64,000 bases of DNA from contig NZ_QEKH01000025.1 of the NCBI RefSeq assembly GCF_003096415.1, forward strand, positions 1-64,000. Reading direction: 5' to 3'. Below are positions 50,828-60,360 of this stretch, piece after piece (position 1 is the first letter of the stretch; every line of letters begins with the position of its first letter). Origin of the DNA: Victivallis vadensis (GTDB lineage Bacteria; Verrucomicrobiota; Lentisphaeria; Victivallales; Victivallaceae). Below the pieces are notes generated by a model. It saw only the letters and a program-made list of their open reading frames with translations. It made no database searches and had not been told where the DNA came from. A program made the translations under genes and the position numbers.

Positions 50828-52495
50828 ATGCGTCAGTTTTACCGTTATATGCTGCTTTTTCTGGTGATCGCGTTCCTGGCGGTGTTCCTGATCGGCCCGG
50901 TGTACACGGTGGTCGAAGTGGGGCTGGACTGGCGGCTGCTCGGCGAGGTGTTCAGCAACTACATCTACGTCGAGGGACTGCTGAACAGCTTCTGCATCGC
51001 GGCGGTCACGACGCTGATGGTGTTTGCGATTTCGCTGCCGCTGGCGCTGCTGTACGACCGCTATGAATTTCCCGGCAAGAACTGGTGCAACCTGCTGATG
51101 ATGCTGCCGATGATCCTGCCGCCTTTCGTCGGCGCGCTCGGCTTCCAGCAGATTCTCGGCCACTACGGGGTGGTCAACACGCTGCTGGCTTCCTGCGGTT
51201 TCGAGCCGGTGGATTTCCTCGGCGGGCGGGGGCGGTTCTGGTCGGTCTGCTTCATCGAGGCGCTGCATCTGTACCCGATCCTGTATTTGAATCTGGTCAC
51301 GGCGCTCGGCAACCTCGATCCGCAGCTCAATGAGGCGGCGCGCAACCTCGGCGCGTCGTGGTGGACGCGTTTCCGGCGGATCACGCTGCCGCTGATGAAG
51401 CCGGGCATCTTCGCGGGCGGCAGCATCGTGCTGGTATGGAGTTTCACCGAACTGGGCACGCCGCTGATGTTCGGCTTCAACCGGGTCACGGCGGTGCAGA
51501 TTTTCAACGGGATCATGGAGCTGGAAACCAACCCGGTGCCGTATGCGCTGGTGGTGGTGATGCTGTTTTTCGCGGCGGTGATGTATCTGGCCGGGAAATT
51601 CGTGCTGGGGCGCAACGCGGCCAATTCGACGGTCAAGGGAAATGCCGGAAGCGCCGCCCGGCCGCCGGCCGGCTGGCGCCGGTTCCTGCCGACGGGAGTG
51701 TTCGCGCTGGTCACGCTGCTGGCGGCGCTGCCGCATATCGCGCTGATCTTCACCGCCTTCAGCCTGCGCTGGTACGGCACGGTGTGGCCGGAACACTTCA
51801 CGCTGCTGAACTTTGAAAACGCGCTCTCCAACAAGATTGTGATTCCGAGCATCGTGAACAGCCTGCGTTATTCGGTGCTGGCGATGCTGGTCGCGGTGGC
51901 GGCGGGAGTGCTGATTTCGCTGGCGGCGGTGCGCTGGAAGCTCAGGGGGAGCAGTTTCGCGGACCTGCTCGCGATGCTGCCGCTGGCGGTGCCGGGGATC
52001 GTGGTCGCGTTCGGCTTCCTCGGGATGTCGGTGAAATACGACTGGGCGGCGGAGTGGTTCAACCCGGTGGAGAATCCGCTGTGGCTGCTGGCGGTGGCCT
52101 ATGCGGTGCGGCGGCTGCCCTATGTGGTGCGTTCGGTCAGCGCCGGGCTGGAACAGACGCCGGAGGAGCTGGAAAACGCGGCGCGCAACTACGGGGCGGG
52201 GCCGTGGCGGGTGCTGCGGAAGATCACGCTGCCCCTGATTCTGGCGAATGTGATCGTCGGAGGGCTGTTTGCTTTCAGCTTCTCGATGCTGGAGGTTTCG
52301 GATTCGCTGATTCTGGCGCAGAAGGCGGAATTCTACCCGATCACGCGGGCGATCTACGAACTGTCGCAGATTCTGGGTTCCGGGCCGTTTATCGCGTGTG
52401 CGTTCGGGGTATGGGCGATGCTGTTCCTGGCGGCGACGCTGGCGGCGGCGGGAGCGATTCTGGGGCGCAAAATAGGCTCGATCTTTAAACTTTAA
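50828..52495 (+). CDS. Fused ABC permease, Fe3+ type
   Basis: A 555-aa protein with about twelve membrane segments in two homologous halves. Each half has an EAA loop: NEAARNLGASWWTRFRRITLPLMKPG (about 155-180) and ENAARNYGAGPWRVLRKITLPLILAN (about 448-473). This two-in-one structure is known for FbpB-type Fe(III) transporters. It forms the whole channel with the ATPase dimer. The start at 50828 has GGAAC before it and follows the binding-protein gene after four bases. Confidence 0.92.
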   Translation: MRQFYRYMLLFLVIAFLAVFLIGPVYTVVEVGLDWRLLGEVFSNYIYVEGLLNSFCIAAVTTLMVFAISLPLALLYDRYEFPGKNWCNLLMMLPMILPPFVGALGFQQILGHYGVVNTLLASCGFEPVDFLGGRGRFWSVCFIEALHLYPILYLNLVTALGNLDPQLNEAARNLGASWWTRFRRITLPLMKPGIFAGGSIVLVWSFTELGTPLMFGFNRVTAVQIFNGIMELETNPVPYALVVVMLFFAAVMYLAGKFVLGRNAANSTVKGNAGSAARPPAGWRRFLPTGVFALVTLLAALPHIALIFTAFSLRWYGTVWPEHFTLLNFENALSNKIVIPSIVNSLRYSVLAMLVAVAAGVLISLAAVRWKLRGSSFADLLAMLPLAVPGIVVAFGFLGMSVKYDWAAEWFNPVENPLWLLAVAYAVRRLPYVVRSVSAGLEQTPEELENAARNYGAGPWRVLRKITLPLILANVIVGGLFAFSFSMLEVSDSLILAQKAEFYPITRAIYELSQILGSGPFIACAFGVWAMLFLAATLAAAGAILGRKIGSIFKL

Positions 52496-52867
52496 TAAAA
52501 CAATAAAGATAAAGGCGGCAAAGCCGCCGGCCCGCACCGGCACGTTGCCGGTCGCAGTCCAGCGCGCGAACTGCGCTGGTCGCTTCGCGCAGGACCGCGC
52601 AGGCGCGGGCCGGAGCGGAGCGAAATGTAAGGTCTGCGAATGCGGACCGCAACCGGAACAGTACCTCACGGCGGAGCGCGCGTTCCTCAAAAAGCGCGAA
52701 GCAATTTTTTGAGGAACGGTTCAGAGCGCGCAGCCGCCGCGAGGGGCGGCGACAATGCCGAAGCATGACGGGAGCGGCCCGGACAGGTGCACTCCAAAGT
52801 GTGTTGCGGCCTGCGAAGACGATATGAAATTTAACATATTGATTGATATAAAACAGGAAAAACGAAT
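52496..52867. repeat. Intergenic hairpin mosaic, type with GCGAA loops
   Basis: 372 bp without a gene but with a chain of inverted repeats: GGCGGC AAA GCCGCC (52514-52528); CCGGCA CGT TGCCGG (52537-52551); CCAGCGC GCGAACT GCGCTGG (52559-52579); GTTCCTCAAAAA / TTTTTGAGGAAC (52682-52717) with GCGAAGC in the loop. The order 'CCGGCA hairpin, TCGnnnT linker, CCA..TGG hairpin, TCGCT' recurs at 57.3-58.0 and 63.8-64.0 kb with different stems. The last ~60 bp hold the leader of the hydrolase gene. Confidence 0.75.
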
Positions 52868-55800
52868 ATGGCACAGACTTTGAATCTTGCAAATCCGCCG
52901 GCGAAATACCGCCCGGTCCCTTTCTGGAGCTGGAATGAAAAACTTGATCCGGAGGTGCTGCGCGAGCAGGTCCGGCAGATGCACGAGGCCGGGCTGGGCG
53001 GCTTTTTCATGCATGCCCGCGGAGGATTGCAGACCGCCTACCTCTCGGAGGAGTGGATGGAGTGCGTGAACGCCTGCCTCGATGAGGCGGGCAAGCTCGG
53101 CATGGATGCGTGGCTGTACGACGAAAACGGCTGGCCCTCCGGCTTCGGCGGCGGGCTGGTCAACGGGCTTGGCGTGAAGTACCAGCAGAAATACCTGCGG
53201 CATGAGATCATCGACGCGGCGGAGGCGTGCAAGGACGATACGACCATCGCCTTTTACACCACCGACGGCGCGCTGATCGGGCGGACGCTGCCGGAGGGCA
53301 GCACGGGGCCGGTGCTGCGCTGCTACTACGAAATCAACCCGTTCTACGTGGACAACCTCGACGCGGAGGTGGTCGCGGAGTTCATCCGGGTCACCCATGA
53401 ATTCTACTACCGGACGATCCCGGAGGAGCTGCTCAAGCACCTGAAAGGCATTTTCTCCGACGAGCCGCAGCTGTCGCGCAAGGGACTTCTCTGGTCGTTC
53501 ACGCTGGAGGAGGCGTACTGGCAGGCGTACCACCGCGAACTGCTGCCGGAGCTGCCGATGCTGTTCCTCGGGATGGAGGGGAGCGACGGGATGCGCATCC
53601 GCTTCTGGAAGCTGGCGGCGCGGCTGTTCAGCGTGAATTTCATGAAGCAGATCCACGACTGGTGCGAAGAACACGGCTGGATGCTGACCGGACACCATGT
53701 GCTTGAGGAGAGCTGCCAGAGCCAGCTTTCGAGCAACGGCGCGATCATGCCGCAGTACCAGTACTACCATATTCCGGGCATGGACCACCTGTGCCGCACC
53801 GAACCCTCTCCGGTTGCGATGACCCAGCTGATGTCGGCGGCAATGCAGGCGGGGCGCAAACAGGTGCTGACCGAGAGCTTCGCGCTGTCGGGCTGGAACT
53901 TCAACTTCTCCGGGATGAAATGGATGTACCAGCAGCAGCTGGCGCACGGTGTGAACCTGCTCTGCCCGCACCTGCAGGGGTATTCGCTGCGCGGGCTGCG
54001 CAAGCGCGACTATCCGGCGTCGCTTTTCGTGCACCAGCCGTGGTGGGGCGACTATGCGAAGCTGAACGGTTATTTCGGGCGGGCCGGCATGCTGCTGGCC
54101 GAGGGCGAAGCGTCGACTCCGGTGCTGGTGATCCATCCGCTGTCATCGGCGTGGAAGCACTATACCGGCGACGACCATGAGCCGAAGCTCGACTTCTACA
54201 CGCAGACTTTGCTCAACACCACCCGTGCGCTCGACGCGCTGCAGATTCCGCACCACTATGCGGACGAGCAGCTGGCCGAGGATTACGGCTGTGTCGAAAA
54301 CGGCGAAATCCGGATCGGCGAAGTCGCCTATGAGCTGGTGATCGTGCCGCAGCTGACCAATTTCTCAAAGAAAACCGCGGAGCTGCTGCGGCAGTTCGCG
54401 GCGGCGGGCGGCACGGTGCTGACCGTCCGCAACCGGCTGGAACCGGACACGCTGACCATCGACGGCGAAGCCGCTCCGCAGGAGTTCCGCGACTGGTTCG
54501 CCCAGCTTCCGGCCTGCGATTCGGAAGCCGCCGCCGCCGAAATCGCCGCCGAACAGCTGCCCGGCCGGGTGATGATCACCGAACACGGCGTTCCGGCGCG
54601 GCGGCTGGTCGGCACTTATCGCGACTTCCGGGAGCTGGACGGACGCTCCGGCCGGTTCCACTTCATCGCGAATCTGCAGTACAACCAGCCCTGCAACGTC
54701 ACGATCGCGCTGCCGCGCACCGGGCGGCAGGTGGAGGTGATCGACCCCGTGACCGGCGAATTTTCGCTGCTGTCGGGGGTGCGGCGCAGCGGGAACCATC
54801 TGGTGTTCGACTATCCCTTTGCGGCGGGGGACGCCGCGATGTTCTTCGTGGCCGGGCACCCGGCGAAACACGCGCCGAAACTGCACGTTGAAGACGCGTT
54901 CGCGCTGCCGCCGGTGAAACGGCTGGACAACGGCTTCACCATCCGGGAGGATTCCGGCAACCTGCTGACGCTGGACCGCTGCCGCTACCGCGTGGACGGC
55001 GGCGAGTGGATCGCCGACGACGTCAGCGTGATCCACGGGCGGTTGCTGAACCTGAAGCACGACTGCGACCTCGAACTGGAATTCAGCTTCGAGCTGGCGC
55101 CGGATTTCGATTTCAACGCGCCGCTGACGCTGGTGGCGGAGACGCCGGAACGGTACCGCTTCAACTTCAACGGCCACGACTTCGACGCGGAGGACGGCGG
55201 GCCGCTGTTCGACCGGGCGTTCCGCAGGATCGCGCTGCCCGCCGCGCTGCGCCCCGGCCGCAACGTGCTGACCATGAAAACCCGCTACCACCAGCCCGAA
55301 GAGGTCTATGCGAAGTTGGAACGGGCGAAACAGTTCGAGACCGAGTACAATATGCTGACCTTCGACTCCGAAGTCGAGAGCGTCTATCTGTACGGCGACT
55401 TCTCGGTCCGCCATTCGGGGCGCACGGAGGAGCTGATCCGCGACGCGGAACGCTTCCACGGCGGCTTCGAGCTGGGCGCGCCGCTGGCGGGCAGCCGGGT
55501 CGACGCCTCCGATCTGGTGTGCGCCGGAATGCCGTTCTTCGCCGGCAAGGTCACCTTGTACAAGGAGTTCGAGCTGACCGCCGACGAAGCCGAGGCGATC
55601 CGTTACCTGCGCTTTGCGCCGCACGGCGCGAACTCTTTCGCCGTGAAGATCAACGGCGAAAACGCCGGAACCTGCTTCTGGGGGCCGTATGCGCTGCGGG
55701 CGGACGAGTTCCTGCGCGCCGGAGTCAACAAGCTCGAAATCGAGCTGACCACTTCGCTGCGCAACCTGCTCGGTCCGCACCACCTCGAAGAAGGCGAAAG

Positions 55801-55921
55801 CTACAGCGTCCACACGCTGAGCTTCAACCGCGAGGCGAATGCGGTCGGCTGGCCCGCCCCCGCCTACAATCCGGGGTACTGCTTCGTGAAGCTCGGCCTC
55901 ACGGAGCTGGTGCTGGCGTAA
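52868..55921 (+). CDS. GH106-like glycoside hydrolase (alpha-L-rhamnosidase-related)
   Basis: A 1017-aa protein. The start PPAKYRPVPFWSWNEKLDPEVLREQVRQMHEAGLGGFFMHARGGLQTAYLSEEW, then AWLYDENGWPSGFGGG, is typical of the GH106-like (Glyco_hydro_106) catalytic barrel. SDEPQLSRKGLLWSFT and GHHVLEESCQSQLSSNGAIMPQYQYYHIPGMDHL supply likely acidic catalytic residues. The C-terminal ~350 aa are beta-sandwich domains. No signal peptide is seen, so it probably acts in the cytoplasm on imported sugars. It starts an operon with an AraC regulator and a NUDIX enzyme. Confidence 0.85.
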   Translation: MAQTLNLANPPAKYRPVPFWSWNEKLDPEVLREQVRQMHEAGLGGFFMHARGGLQTAYLSEEWMECVNACLDEAGKLGMDAWLYDENGWPSGFGGGLVNGLGVKYQQKYLRHEIIDAAEACKDDTTIAFYTTDGALIGRTLPEGSTGPVLRCYYEINPFYVDNLDAEVVAEFIRVTHEFYYRTIPEELLKHLKGIFSDEPQLSRKGLLWSFTLEEAYWQAYHRELLPELPMLFLGMEGSDGMRIRFWKLAARLFSVNFMKQIHDWCEEHGWMLTGHHVLEESCQSQLSSNGAIMPQYQYYHIPGMDHLCRTEPSPVAMTQLMSAAMQAGRKQVLTESFALSGWNFNFSGMKWMYQQQLAHGVNLLCPHLQGYSLRGLRKRDYPASLFVHQPWWGDYAKLNGYFGRAGMLLAEGEASTPVLVIHPLSSAWKHYTGDDHEPKLDFYTQTLLNTTRALDALQIPHHYADEQLAEDYGCVENGEIRIGEVAYELVIVPQLTNFSKKTAELLRQFAAAGGTVLTVRNRLEPDTLTIDGEAAPQEFRDWFAQLPACDSEAAAAEIAAEQLPGRVMITEHGVPARRLVGTYRDFRELDGRSGRFHFIANLQYNQPCNVTIALPRTGRQVEVIDPVTGEFSLLSGVRRSGNHLVFDYPFAAGDAAMFFVAGHPAKHAPKLHVEDAFALPPVKRLDNGFTIREDSGNLLTLDRCRYRVDGGEWIADDVSVIHGRLLNLKHDCDLELEFSFELAPDFDFNAPLTLVAETPERYRFNFNGHDFDAEDGGPLFDRAFRRIALPAALRPGRNVLTMKTRYHQPEEVYAKLERAKQFETEYNMLTFDSEVESVYLYGDFSVRHSGRTEELIRDAERFHGGFELGAPLAGSRVDASDLVCAGMPFFAGKVTLYKEFELTADEAEAIRYLRFAPHGANSFAVKINGENAGTCFWGPYALRADEFLRAGVNKLEIELTTSLRNLLGPHHLEEGESYSVHTLSFNREANAVGWPAPAYNPGYCFVKLGLTELVLA

Positions 55922-55925
55922 CGCG

Positions 55926-56747
55926 ATGACGGCGCGGTTCGACCAGCTGGAACGGAGCTTCCGGGCGGCGGAGACGCTGCTCGGGCTTCGCATCACGGTG
56001 ATCGACAACGCGCATGTGTTCGCGACGCCGCGCGGCGCGGCGGTGTTTTCGGCGGAGCGGCGGTCGCACCGCAAGAATCCGGCCTGCGAAGCCGGTTTCG
56101 GCGACGGTTGCATCCGCCATTGCCGTTATGCGATGAACCGGCGGGCACTGACCGAAACGGAGCCGTTCTGCTGCGGCTGCTGGAAGGGGCTGACCCAGCT
56201 GGTGGTGCCGCTGCACTTCTGCGGCGTCCCCTACGGGATGCTTTACGCAGGTTTGTGGCGCAGCGCGGAACCGCCCGCCGGGCTGCCGCCTGAATTTCTG
56301 GAGGCGAGGCGCAATCTCCCCGCATTCGATCCCGAAGCCGCCGTCCGGCTCGGCGAGATGATGAAGCTGTACGCCGCCGGAGTGATGCAGTTGCTGCAGG
56401 AGCTGCACGTGCTGGAGCTTCCCGACGAACGTAGCGCGAAGATCCGCAGCTATTTGCGCGAAACCGCCGCCGGCAACGCGAACCTCCCCGAACTGGCGCG
56501 CCGCCTCGGACTGTCGCGGTCGCGCGCGAGCTTCGTGGTGCGTGAGTTGTTCGGCCGGAGTTTTACCGAACTGCTGCGGCAGGAACGCGTGGAGCGCGCC
56601 CGGCAGCTGATCGGCTGCACCGACCTGACTTTGAAGGAGATCGTCCCCTACTGCGGCTTCAGCGACGAATTTCACCTGAGCCGGGTGTTCAAACAGCATA
56701 CCGGAATGACGCCGACGGAGTTCCGAAGCAAGGAAAAATCATCATGA
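55926..56747 (+). CDS. AraC regulator with PocR-like sensor
   Basis: A 273-aa protein. Residues 1-160 form a PocR-like, cysteine-containing sensory domain (FGDGCIRHCRYAMNRRA, PFCCGCWKGLTQLVVPL, VPYGMLYAGLWR). Residues ~175-270 form the double HTH of AraC (LPELARRLGLSRSRASFVVRELFGRSFTELLRQERVERARQL, then LKEIVPYCGFSDEFHLSRVFKQHTGMTPTEFR). It is 4 bp after the GH106-like gene and overlaps the NUDIX gene. It probably senses a sugar or metabolite and controls this operon. Confidence 0.92.
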   Translation: MTARFDQLERSFRAAETLLGLRITVIDNAHVFATPRGAAVFSAERRSHRKNPACEAGFGDGCIRHCRYAMNRRALTETEPFCCGCWKGLTQLVVPLHFCGVPYGMLYAGLWRSAEPPAGLPPEFLEARRNLPAFDPEAAVRLGEMMKLYAAGVMQLLQELHVLELPDERSAKIRSYLRETAAGNANLPELARRLGLSRSRASFVVRELFGRSFTELLRQERVERARQLIGCTDLTLKEIVPYCGFSDEFHLSRVFKQHTGMTPTEFRSKEKSS

Positions 56748-57298
56748 CCGAAAACAGACCTCAGAAGTGGCAGGTGCTTTCCAGTGAATATCTGAGCCGC
56801 AAGCCGTGGTTCACGGTGCGGCGCGAATCGCTGGAACTACCCAACGGCAACCGCATCCCTGATTATTACGTGCTGGAGTATCCCGACTGGGTCAATGTGA
56901 TCGCGGTCACGAAAGCGGGCAAGCTCCTGTTCGTGCGCCAGTACCGGCACGGATTGGGCGAAGTCGGCGTCGAACTCTGCGCCGGAGTGCGGGAGAAATC
57001 CGACCCGTCGCCGGAGGCCGCCGCCCGCCGCGAACTGCTCGAAGAAACCGGCTACGGCGGCGGCAAGTGGCGGCAGTTCATGGTGCTTTCCCCGAATCCG
57101 GCCACCCACACCAACCTGACCTACACCTTTCTGGCGCAGGGCGTGGAACCGGTCGCCGCGCCGAATCCCGAGGCCACCGAGGACCTCTCCTGCGAGCTGC
57201 TGACTCCCGGCGAGGTGAAAGAACTGCTGCGGCGCGACGGCGTCCGGCAGGCGCTGATGGCCGCCGCACTCTGGAAGTATCTGGCCATAAATAATTAA
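56744..57298 (+). CDS. NUDIX hydrolase (ADP-ribose pyrophosphatase type)
   Basis: A 184-aa protein. The NUDIX helix is in AGVREKSDPSPEAAARRELLEETGY (about residues 80-104), with REL.EETGY intact. The first half of the box has one extra residue and lacks the usual first Glu, a small deviation. The N-terminus (VNVIAVTKAGKLLFVRQYRHGLG) is typical of ADP-ribose/nucleotide-sugar pyrophosphatases. It cleaves nucleotide-diphosphate compounds. ATGA overlap with the AraC gene. Confidence 0.88.
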   Translation: MTENRPQKWQVLSSEYLSRKPWFTVRRESLELPNGNRIPDYYVLEYPDWVNVIAVTKAGKLLFVRQYRHGLGEVGVELCAGVREKSDPSPEAAARRELLEETGYGGGKWRQFMVLSPNPATHTNLTYTFLAQGVEPVAAPNPEATEDLSCELLTPGEVKELLRRDGVRQALMAAALWKYLAINN

Positions 57299-57311
57299 AC
57301 AGCATGGCCCC

Positions 57312-58025
57312 GGGATTTCACTCCTTTCGGAGTGACCAAGGTGCTTCGCCCTTGGAACCCGACCGGCAAGGTGCCGGCGCCGGATACTTGAGAGCCGGGA
57401 AAGGCGGCACGCCTTTCCCTCCAAGAGGGGGAGGCTCCGGTAGAGACAGGCATGGTTGTACAGGAGCGGCACACCGCTCCGGTCGGCGCAAAGCCTGCTT
57501 TTTTGCAGGCTTCAGGCACTCCCTGCGCCTGCTGCCGCCGGAGGTCACGCGCGGAACCTCCAGATGCTGACCGGGTAGTAGACAGATACCCTGATGGAGG
57601 CTGATAAGAGTTTATCTGCCGATATATGCAAAGCGAGGTCAGGCAACAATACAATTGCCATATCACAGGCAAGCATATCTTTGAATGCGAGCCTTATTAA
57701 ACCTTGCCTGTATGAAAAGGCAGGGGAGAGTTCAGCCTCCATCAGAGTAACTTCACATCAGATGGTCAGCATCTGGAGGTTCCGCGCGTGACCTCCGGCG
57801 GCAGCAGGCGCAGGGAGTGCTCGGCGTCGGCAAAAAAGCCGACGCGGTCGCCGACCGGAGCGGTGTGCCGCTCCTGTACAACCTTGCCTGTCTCTATCAG
57901 AGCTCCCCCACCCGGAGGGAAAGGCGGCACGCCTTTCCCGGATCTCAAGTATTCGGCGCCGGCACCTTGCCGGTCGGGTTCCAAGGGCGAAGCGCCTTGG
58001 TCGCTCCGAGAGGAGCGAAATCCCA
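57312..58025. repeat. 714-bp nested palindrome (MITE-like)
   Basis: Two arms, 57312-57572 and 57774-58025, are inverted copies with about 201 bp between them. The inner ends are nearly identical over about 40 bp (GGTCAGCATCTGGAGGTTCC type); the outer parts differ at many places but keep their stems. Each arm is itself made of small hairpins: CACTCC/GGAGTG, CCAAGG..CCTTGG with a GCTTCGCC loop, GGCAAGGTGCC, GAGCGG..CCGCTC and GCCTGC..GCAGGC. In the spacer CTGATGGAGGCTGA is repeated inverted (57591 and 57732), and CAGGCAAG/CTTGCCTG again. No transposase gene is present. The frames on both strands are by-products of the symmetry. Confidence 0.85.
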
Positions 58026-58134
58026 TTAAAATCCTGAAACAGGACGATTCTTCATGATAATGCGCTGATTCTCCATTCCAAAATCCCGGTTTGCGGGTAT
58101 GTTATATGGTGTTCACTTCAGAAAGGGCAACATC

Positions 58135-60285
58135 ATGGACAACATCAGTGCTTCCAGCTATCTCGAACTCCTGAAACCGTGGCTCGCCAAGCTGCCGTCG
58201 TTCCTGCGCAAATCGGCATTCAACCCCGCGCTGACCTGTTACGGGACCGGGGAGAGCGCGCACTGGCCGACCCAGAGCAACTGCAACGTCTTCGCGGCGC
58301 TGGCGGTGCTCGGTACCGCGCCGGACCTGGACGACGACGCGCTGCCGATGAAGCGCGACGAGATTCTGGCGACCTCCATCGAACTGCTGCGCTACGCGAT
58401 GGCGACCCACCTGACCGGCCATGATCTCGCCTCCGACGGCAGACAGTGGGGACACCACTGGATCAGCGTGCTGGGGCTGGAACGCATGGCCCACGGCGTG
58501 AATGCGATCCGCGACCTCCTCACGGAGCAGGACCGCGACAACCTGAAGCGGATGATGATTTCGGAATCCGACTGGCTGCTGGAGTTCTATCCGGTCGAGG
58601 CCGGTCTGATCGGCAGCTCCGGCAAAAACAAGCCCGAATCGAACATCTGGAACGGCGGCATGCTGCTGCGCACCGCGCTGGATTACCCCGATGCGCCGAA
58701 CCGCGACCGCTATCTCGAAAAGGCGACCGCCTTTTTCCTGAACGGCCTGTCGCACCCGCTGGACGCCGCCTGCGAAACGAAGTTCCGCGACAAACCGGTG
58801 CGCGAATGGCACGCCGGCTTCAATTTCACTCCGAACTGGTCGCTCGACCACCACGCCTATTTGAACGTCGGCTACATCGTGGTCAGCCTGTCGAACCTCG
58901 CGATGATCCACTTCTACTGCAAGGAGCGCGGCTACGAAGCGCCGCCGGAACTCTACTGGCATCTGGAGGAGGTCTGGCAGATCACGAAGCGGTTCACCTT
59001 CCCGGACGGGCGGCTGCTGCGCATCGGCGGCGACACCCGCGCCCGCTACACCTACTGCCAGAACTACGCGATCCCGGTGTGGCTGATGGCGGCGGACCTG
59101 TTCGGCGACCGCGACGCGGCGCAGTTCGAGCGCGGCTTCCTCGCGCAGATGAAGTGCGAGCAGGAGTATTCCGGCGACGGCGGCTTCTACACGAAACGGC
59201 TCGACAACATCCGCCGGATCAACTATTACTACTACGCGCGGCTGGAAAGCGACGCGCCGCTCTGCCTCTCCTATGGCGCCTACTGGCGGCGCAAGTTCCA
59301 ACTGGCGCAGTGCCCGGAACAGCCCGCCGCGAATCCGCCGTGCGCGTGGCAGGACGAATACCACGGCGCGACGCTGAACCGTTCCCGGGGTGCAATCCGT
59401 TCGTGGGTGTGGCACGGCGCGCAGGGGCCGACCGGACTGTGCGTCCCGGCCTCCCGCAGCGACATGGCGGAGTGGCAGGGCAACCTGCACGGCTCGCTGC
59501 TCTCCACCCAGACGCCCGAAGCGACGCAGGGCGACAGCGTCCACTGCGAATTTGACGGCGGCTTCCTGAACTACGGCGAATGTTTCTGGCGCGAAACCGC
59601 TCCGCTCGGCGAAGGCGAACAGGTCTACGACTACGCCCGCCACCGGATCGTCTGCGCCGCACTGCCGGACGCGAAAACGATGCTGGTGCTGGAACGGGCC
59701 GTGATCCAAAAAGAGATCACCCTCGATTCGGTGCGCGGCATCGGCGTGAAGATTCCGAACGACCTTTTCAACGGCAGCCGCCGCCGCTACCGCGCCGCCG
59801 GTTTCGATGAAGTGCTGCCGGGCAATCCGGGCAAAGAGGACAGCCGCGCCGTCCCCTCCAACCACCTGCTGGTGGACGACGCGCTGGCGGTCACCGCATT
59901 GTACGGCACGGACAAATTGACTGTTTACCGTCCGGCAATTCCCCCGATCGTCATCCGCAAGGCGCACGGGCCGTGGCTGCACAGCCTCTACGCCGATGAA
60001 ATCTGCGGGCATTGCAGTACGGAAAACCAGCGGCTGATGCCCGGCGCCGTCGCTTTCGACGACGGCTTCGCGGTGACGGCGGCGAAACTGGCGGAACCGG
60101 CGAAGTTCCGGGCCGAAACCGCCGGGGCGCTGCGCCGGGTGGAATACGAAAGCGACGACGCGGCCTATTTGCTGATCGCGAACTTCGGCGATGAAACCTC
60201 GACGCCGCCGCTGCCCGCCGGAGCGAAGCTGCTGACCGGTTCGCCGGAGCTGGAACCGGGGGCCGCGCTGCTCTGCACGTTCTGA
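58135..60285 (+). CDS. Putative alpha/alpha-toroid carbohydrate-active protein
   Basis: A 716-aa protein. The N-terminal ~400 residues are helical with repeated W/H/Y motifs: GQWGHHWISVLGLERMAHGVNAIRDLL, NIWNGGMLLRTALDYPDAPNRDRYLEKA, NWSLDHHAYLNVGYIVVSLSNLAMIH, DGRLLRIGGDTRARYTYC. The C-terminal ~300 residues are beta-sheet. This two-part layout is that of heparinase/chondroitinase-type lyases and related glycan-active proteins, but I cannot name a family with certainty. No signal peptide. The start at 58135 has AAAGGG before it. It stands alone after the palindrome and could use a breakdown product of the GH106 pathway. Confidence 0.7.
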   Translation: MDNISASSYLELLKPWLAKLPSFLRKSAFNPALTCYGTGESAHWPTQSNCNVFAALAVLGTAPDLDDDALPMKRDEILATSIELLRYAMATHLTGHDLASDGRQWGHHWISVLGLERMAHGVNAIRDLLTEQDRDNLKRMMISESDWLLEFYPVEAGLIGSSGKNKPESNIWNGGMLLRTALDYPDAPNRDRYLEKATAFFLNGLSHPLDAACETKFRDKPVREWHAGFNFTPNWSLDHHAYLNVGYIVVSLSNLAMIHFYCKERGYEAPPELYWHLEEVWQITKRFTFPDGRLLRIGGDTRARYTYCQNYAIPVWLMAADLFGDRDAAQFERGFLAQMKCEQEYSGDGGFYTKRLDNIRRINYYYYARLESDAPLCLSYGAYWRRKFQLAQCPEQPAANPPCAWQDEYHGATLNRSRGAIRSWVWHGAQGPTGLCVPASRSDMAEWQGNLHGSLLSTQTPEATQGDSVHCEFDGGFLNYGECFWRETAPLGEGEQVYDYARHRIVCAALPDAKTMLVLERAVIQKEITLDSVRGIGVKIPNDLFNGSRRRYRAAGFDEVLPGNPGKEDSRAVPSNHLLVDDALAVTALYGTDKLTVYRPAIPPIVIRKAHGPWLHSLYADEICGHCSTENQRLMPGAVAFDDGFAVTAAKLAEPAKFRAETAGALRRVEYESDDAAYLLIANFGDETSTPPLPAGAKLLTGSPELEPGAALLCTF

Positions 60286-60360
60286 TTCCGGTGAAAAAGC
60301 CGTTTTTGCAGTTGTAAAAAGGCAGCCTCCGTGCCATATTGGGTACGGAGGTTTCTTTGT

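Noticed and set aside
50657-52690. Very long minus-strand frames opposite the permease and binding-protein genes
   Set aside because: They are Arg/His-rich shadows produced by high GC; the plus-strand genes have clear domains and ribosome-binding sites.
52721-56113. Long minus-strand frames opposite the GH106-like gene
   Set aside because: The composition is that of complement-strand shadows and no known domain appears; the plus strand encodes a complete hydrolase.
57304-58057. Several short frames in the 714-bp palindrome
   Set aside because: Frames on both strands give near-identical peptides because the DNA is inverted-repeated; none has a ribosome-binding site.
58102-60012. A 636-codon minus-strand frame opposite the toroid protein
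   Set aside because: Val/Arg/His-rich shadow frame. The plus-strand gene has a Shine-Dalgarno and consistent protein-like sequence.
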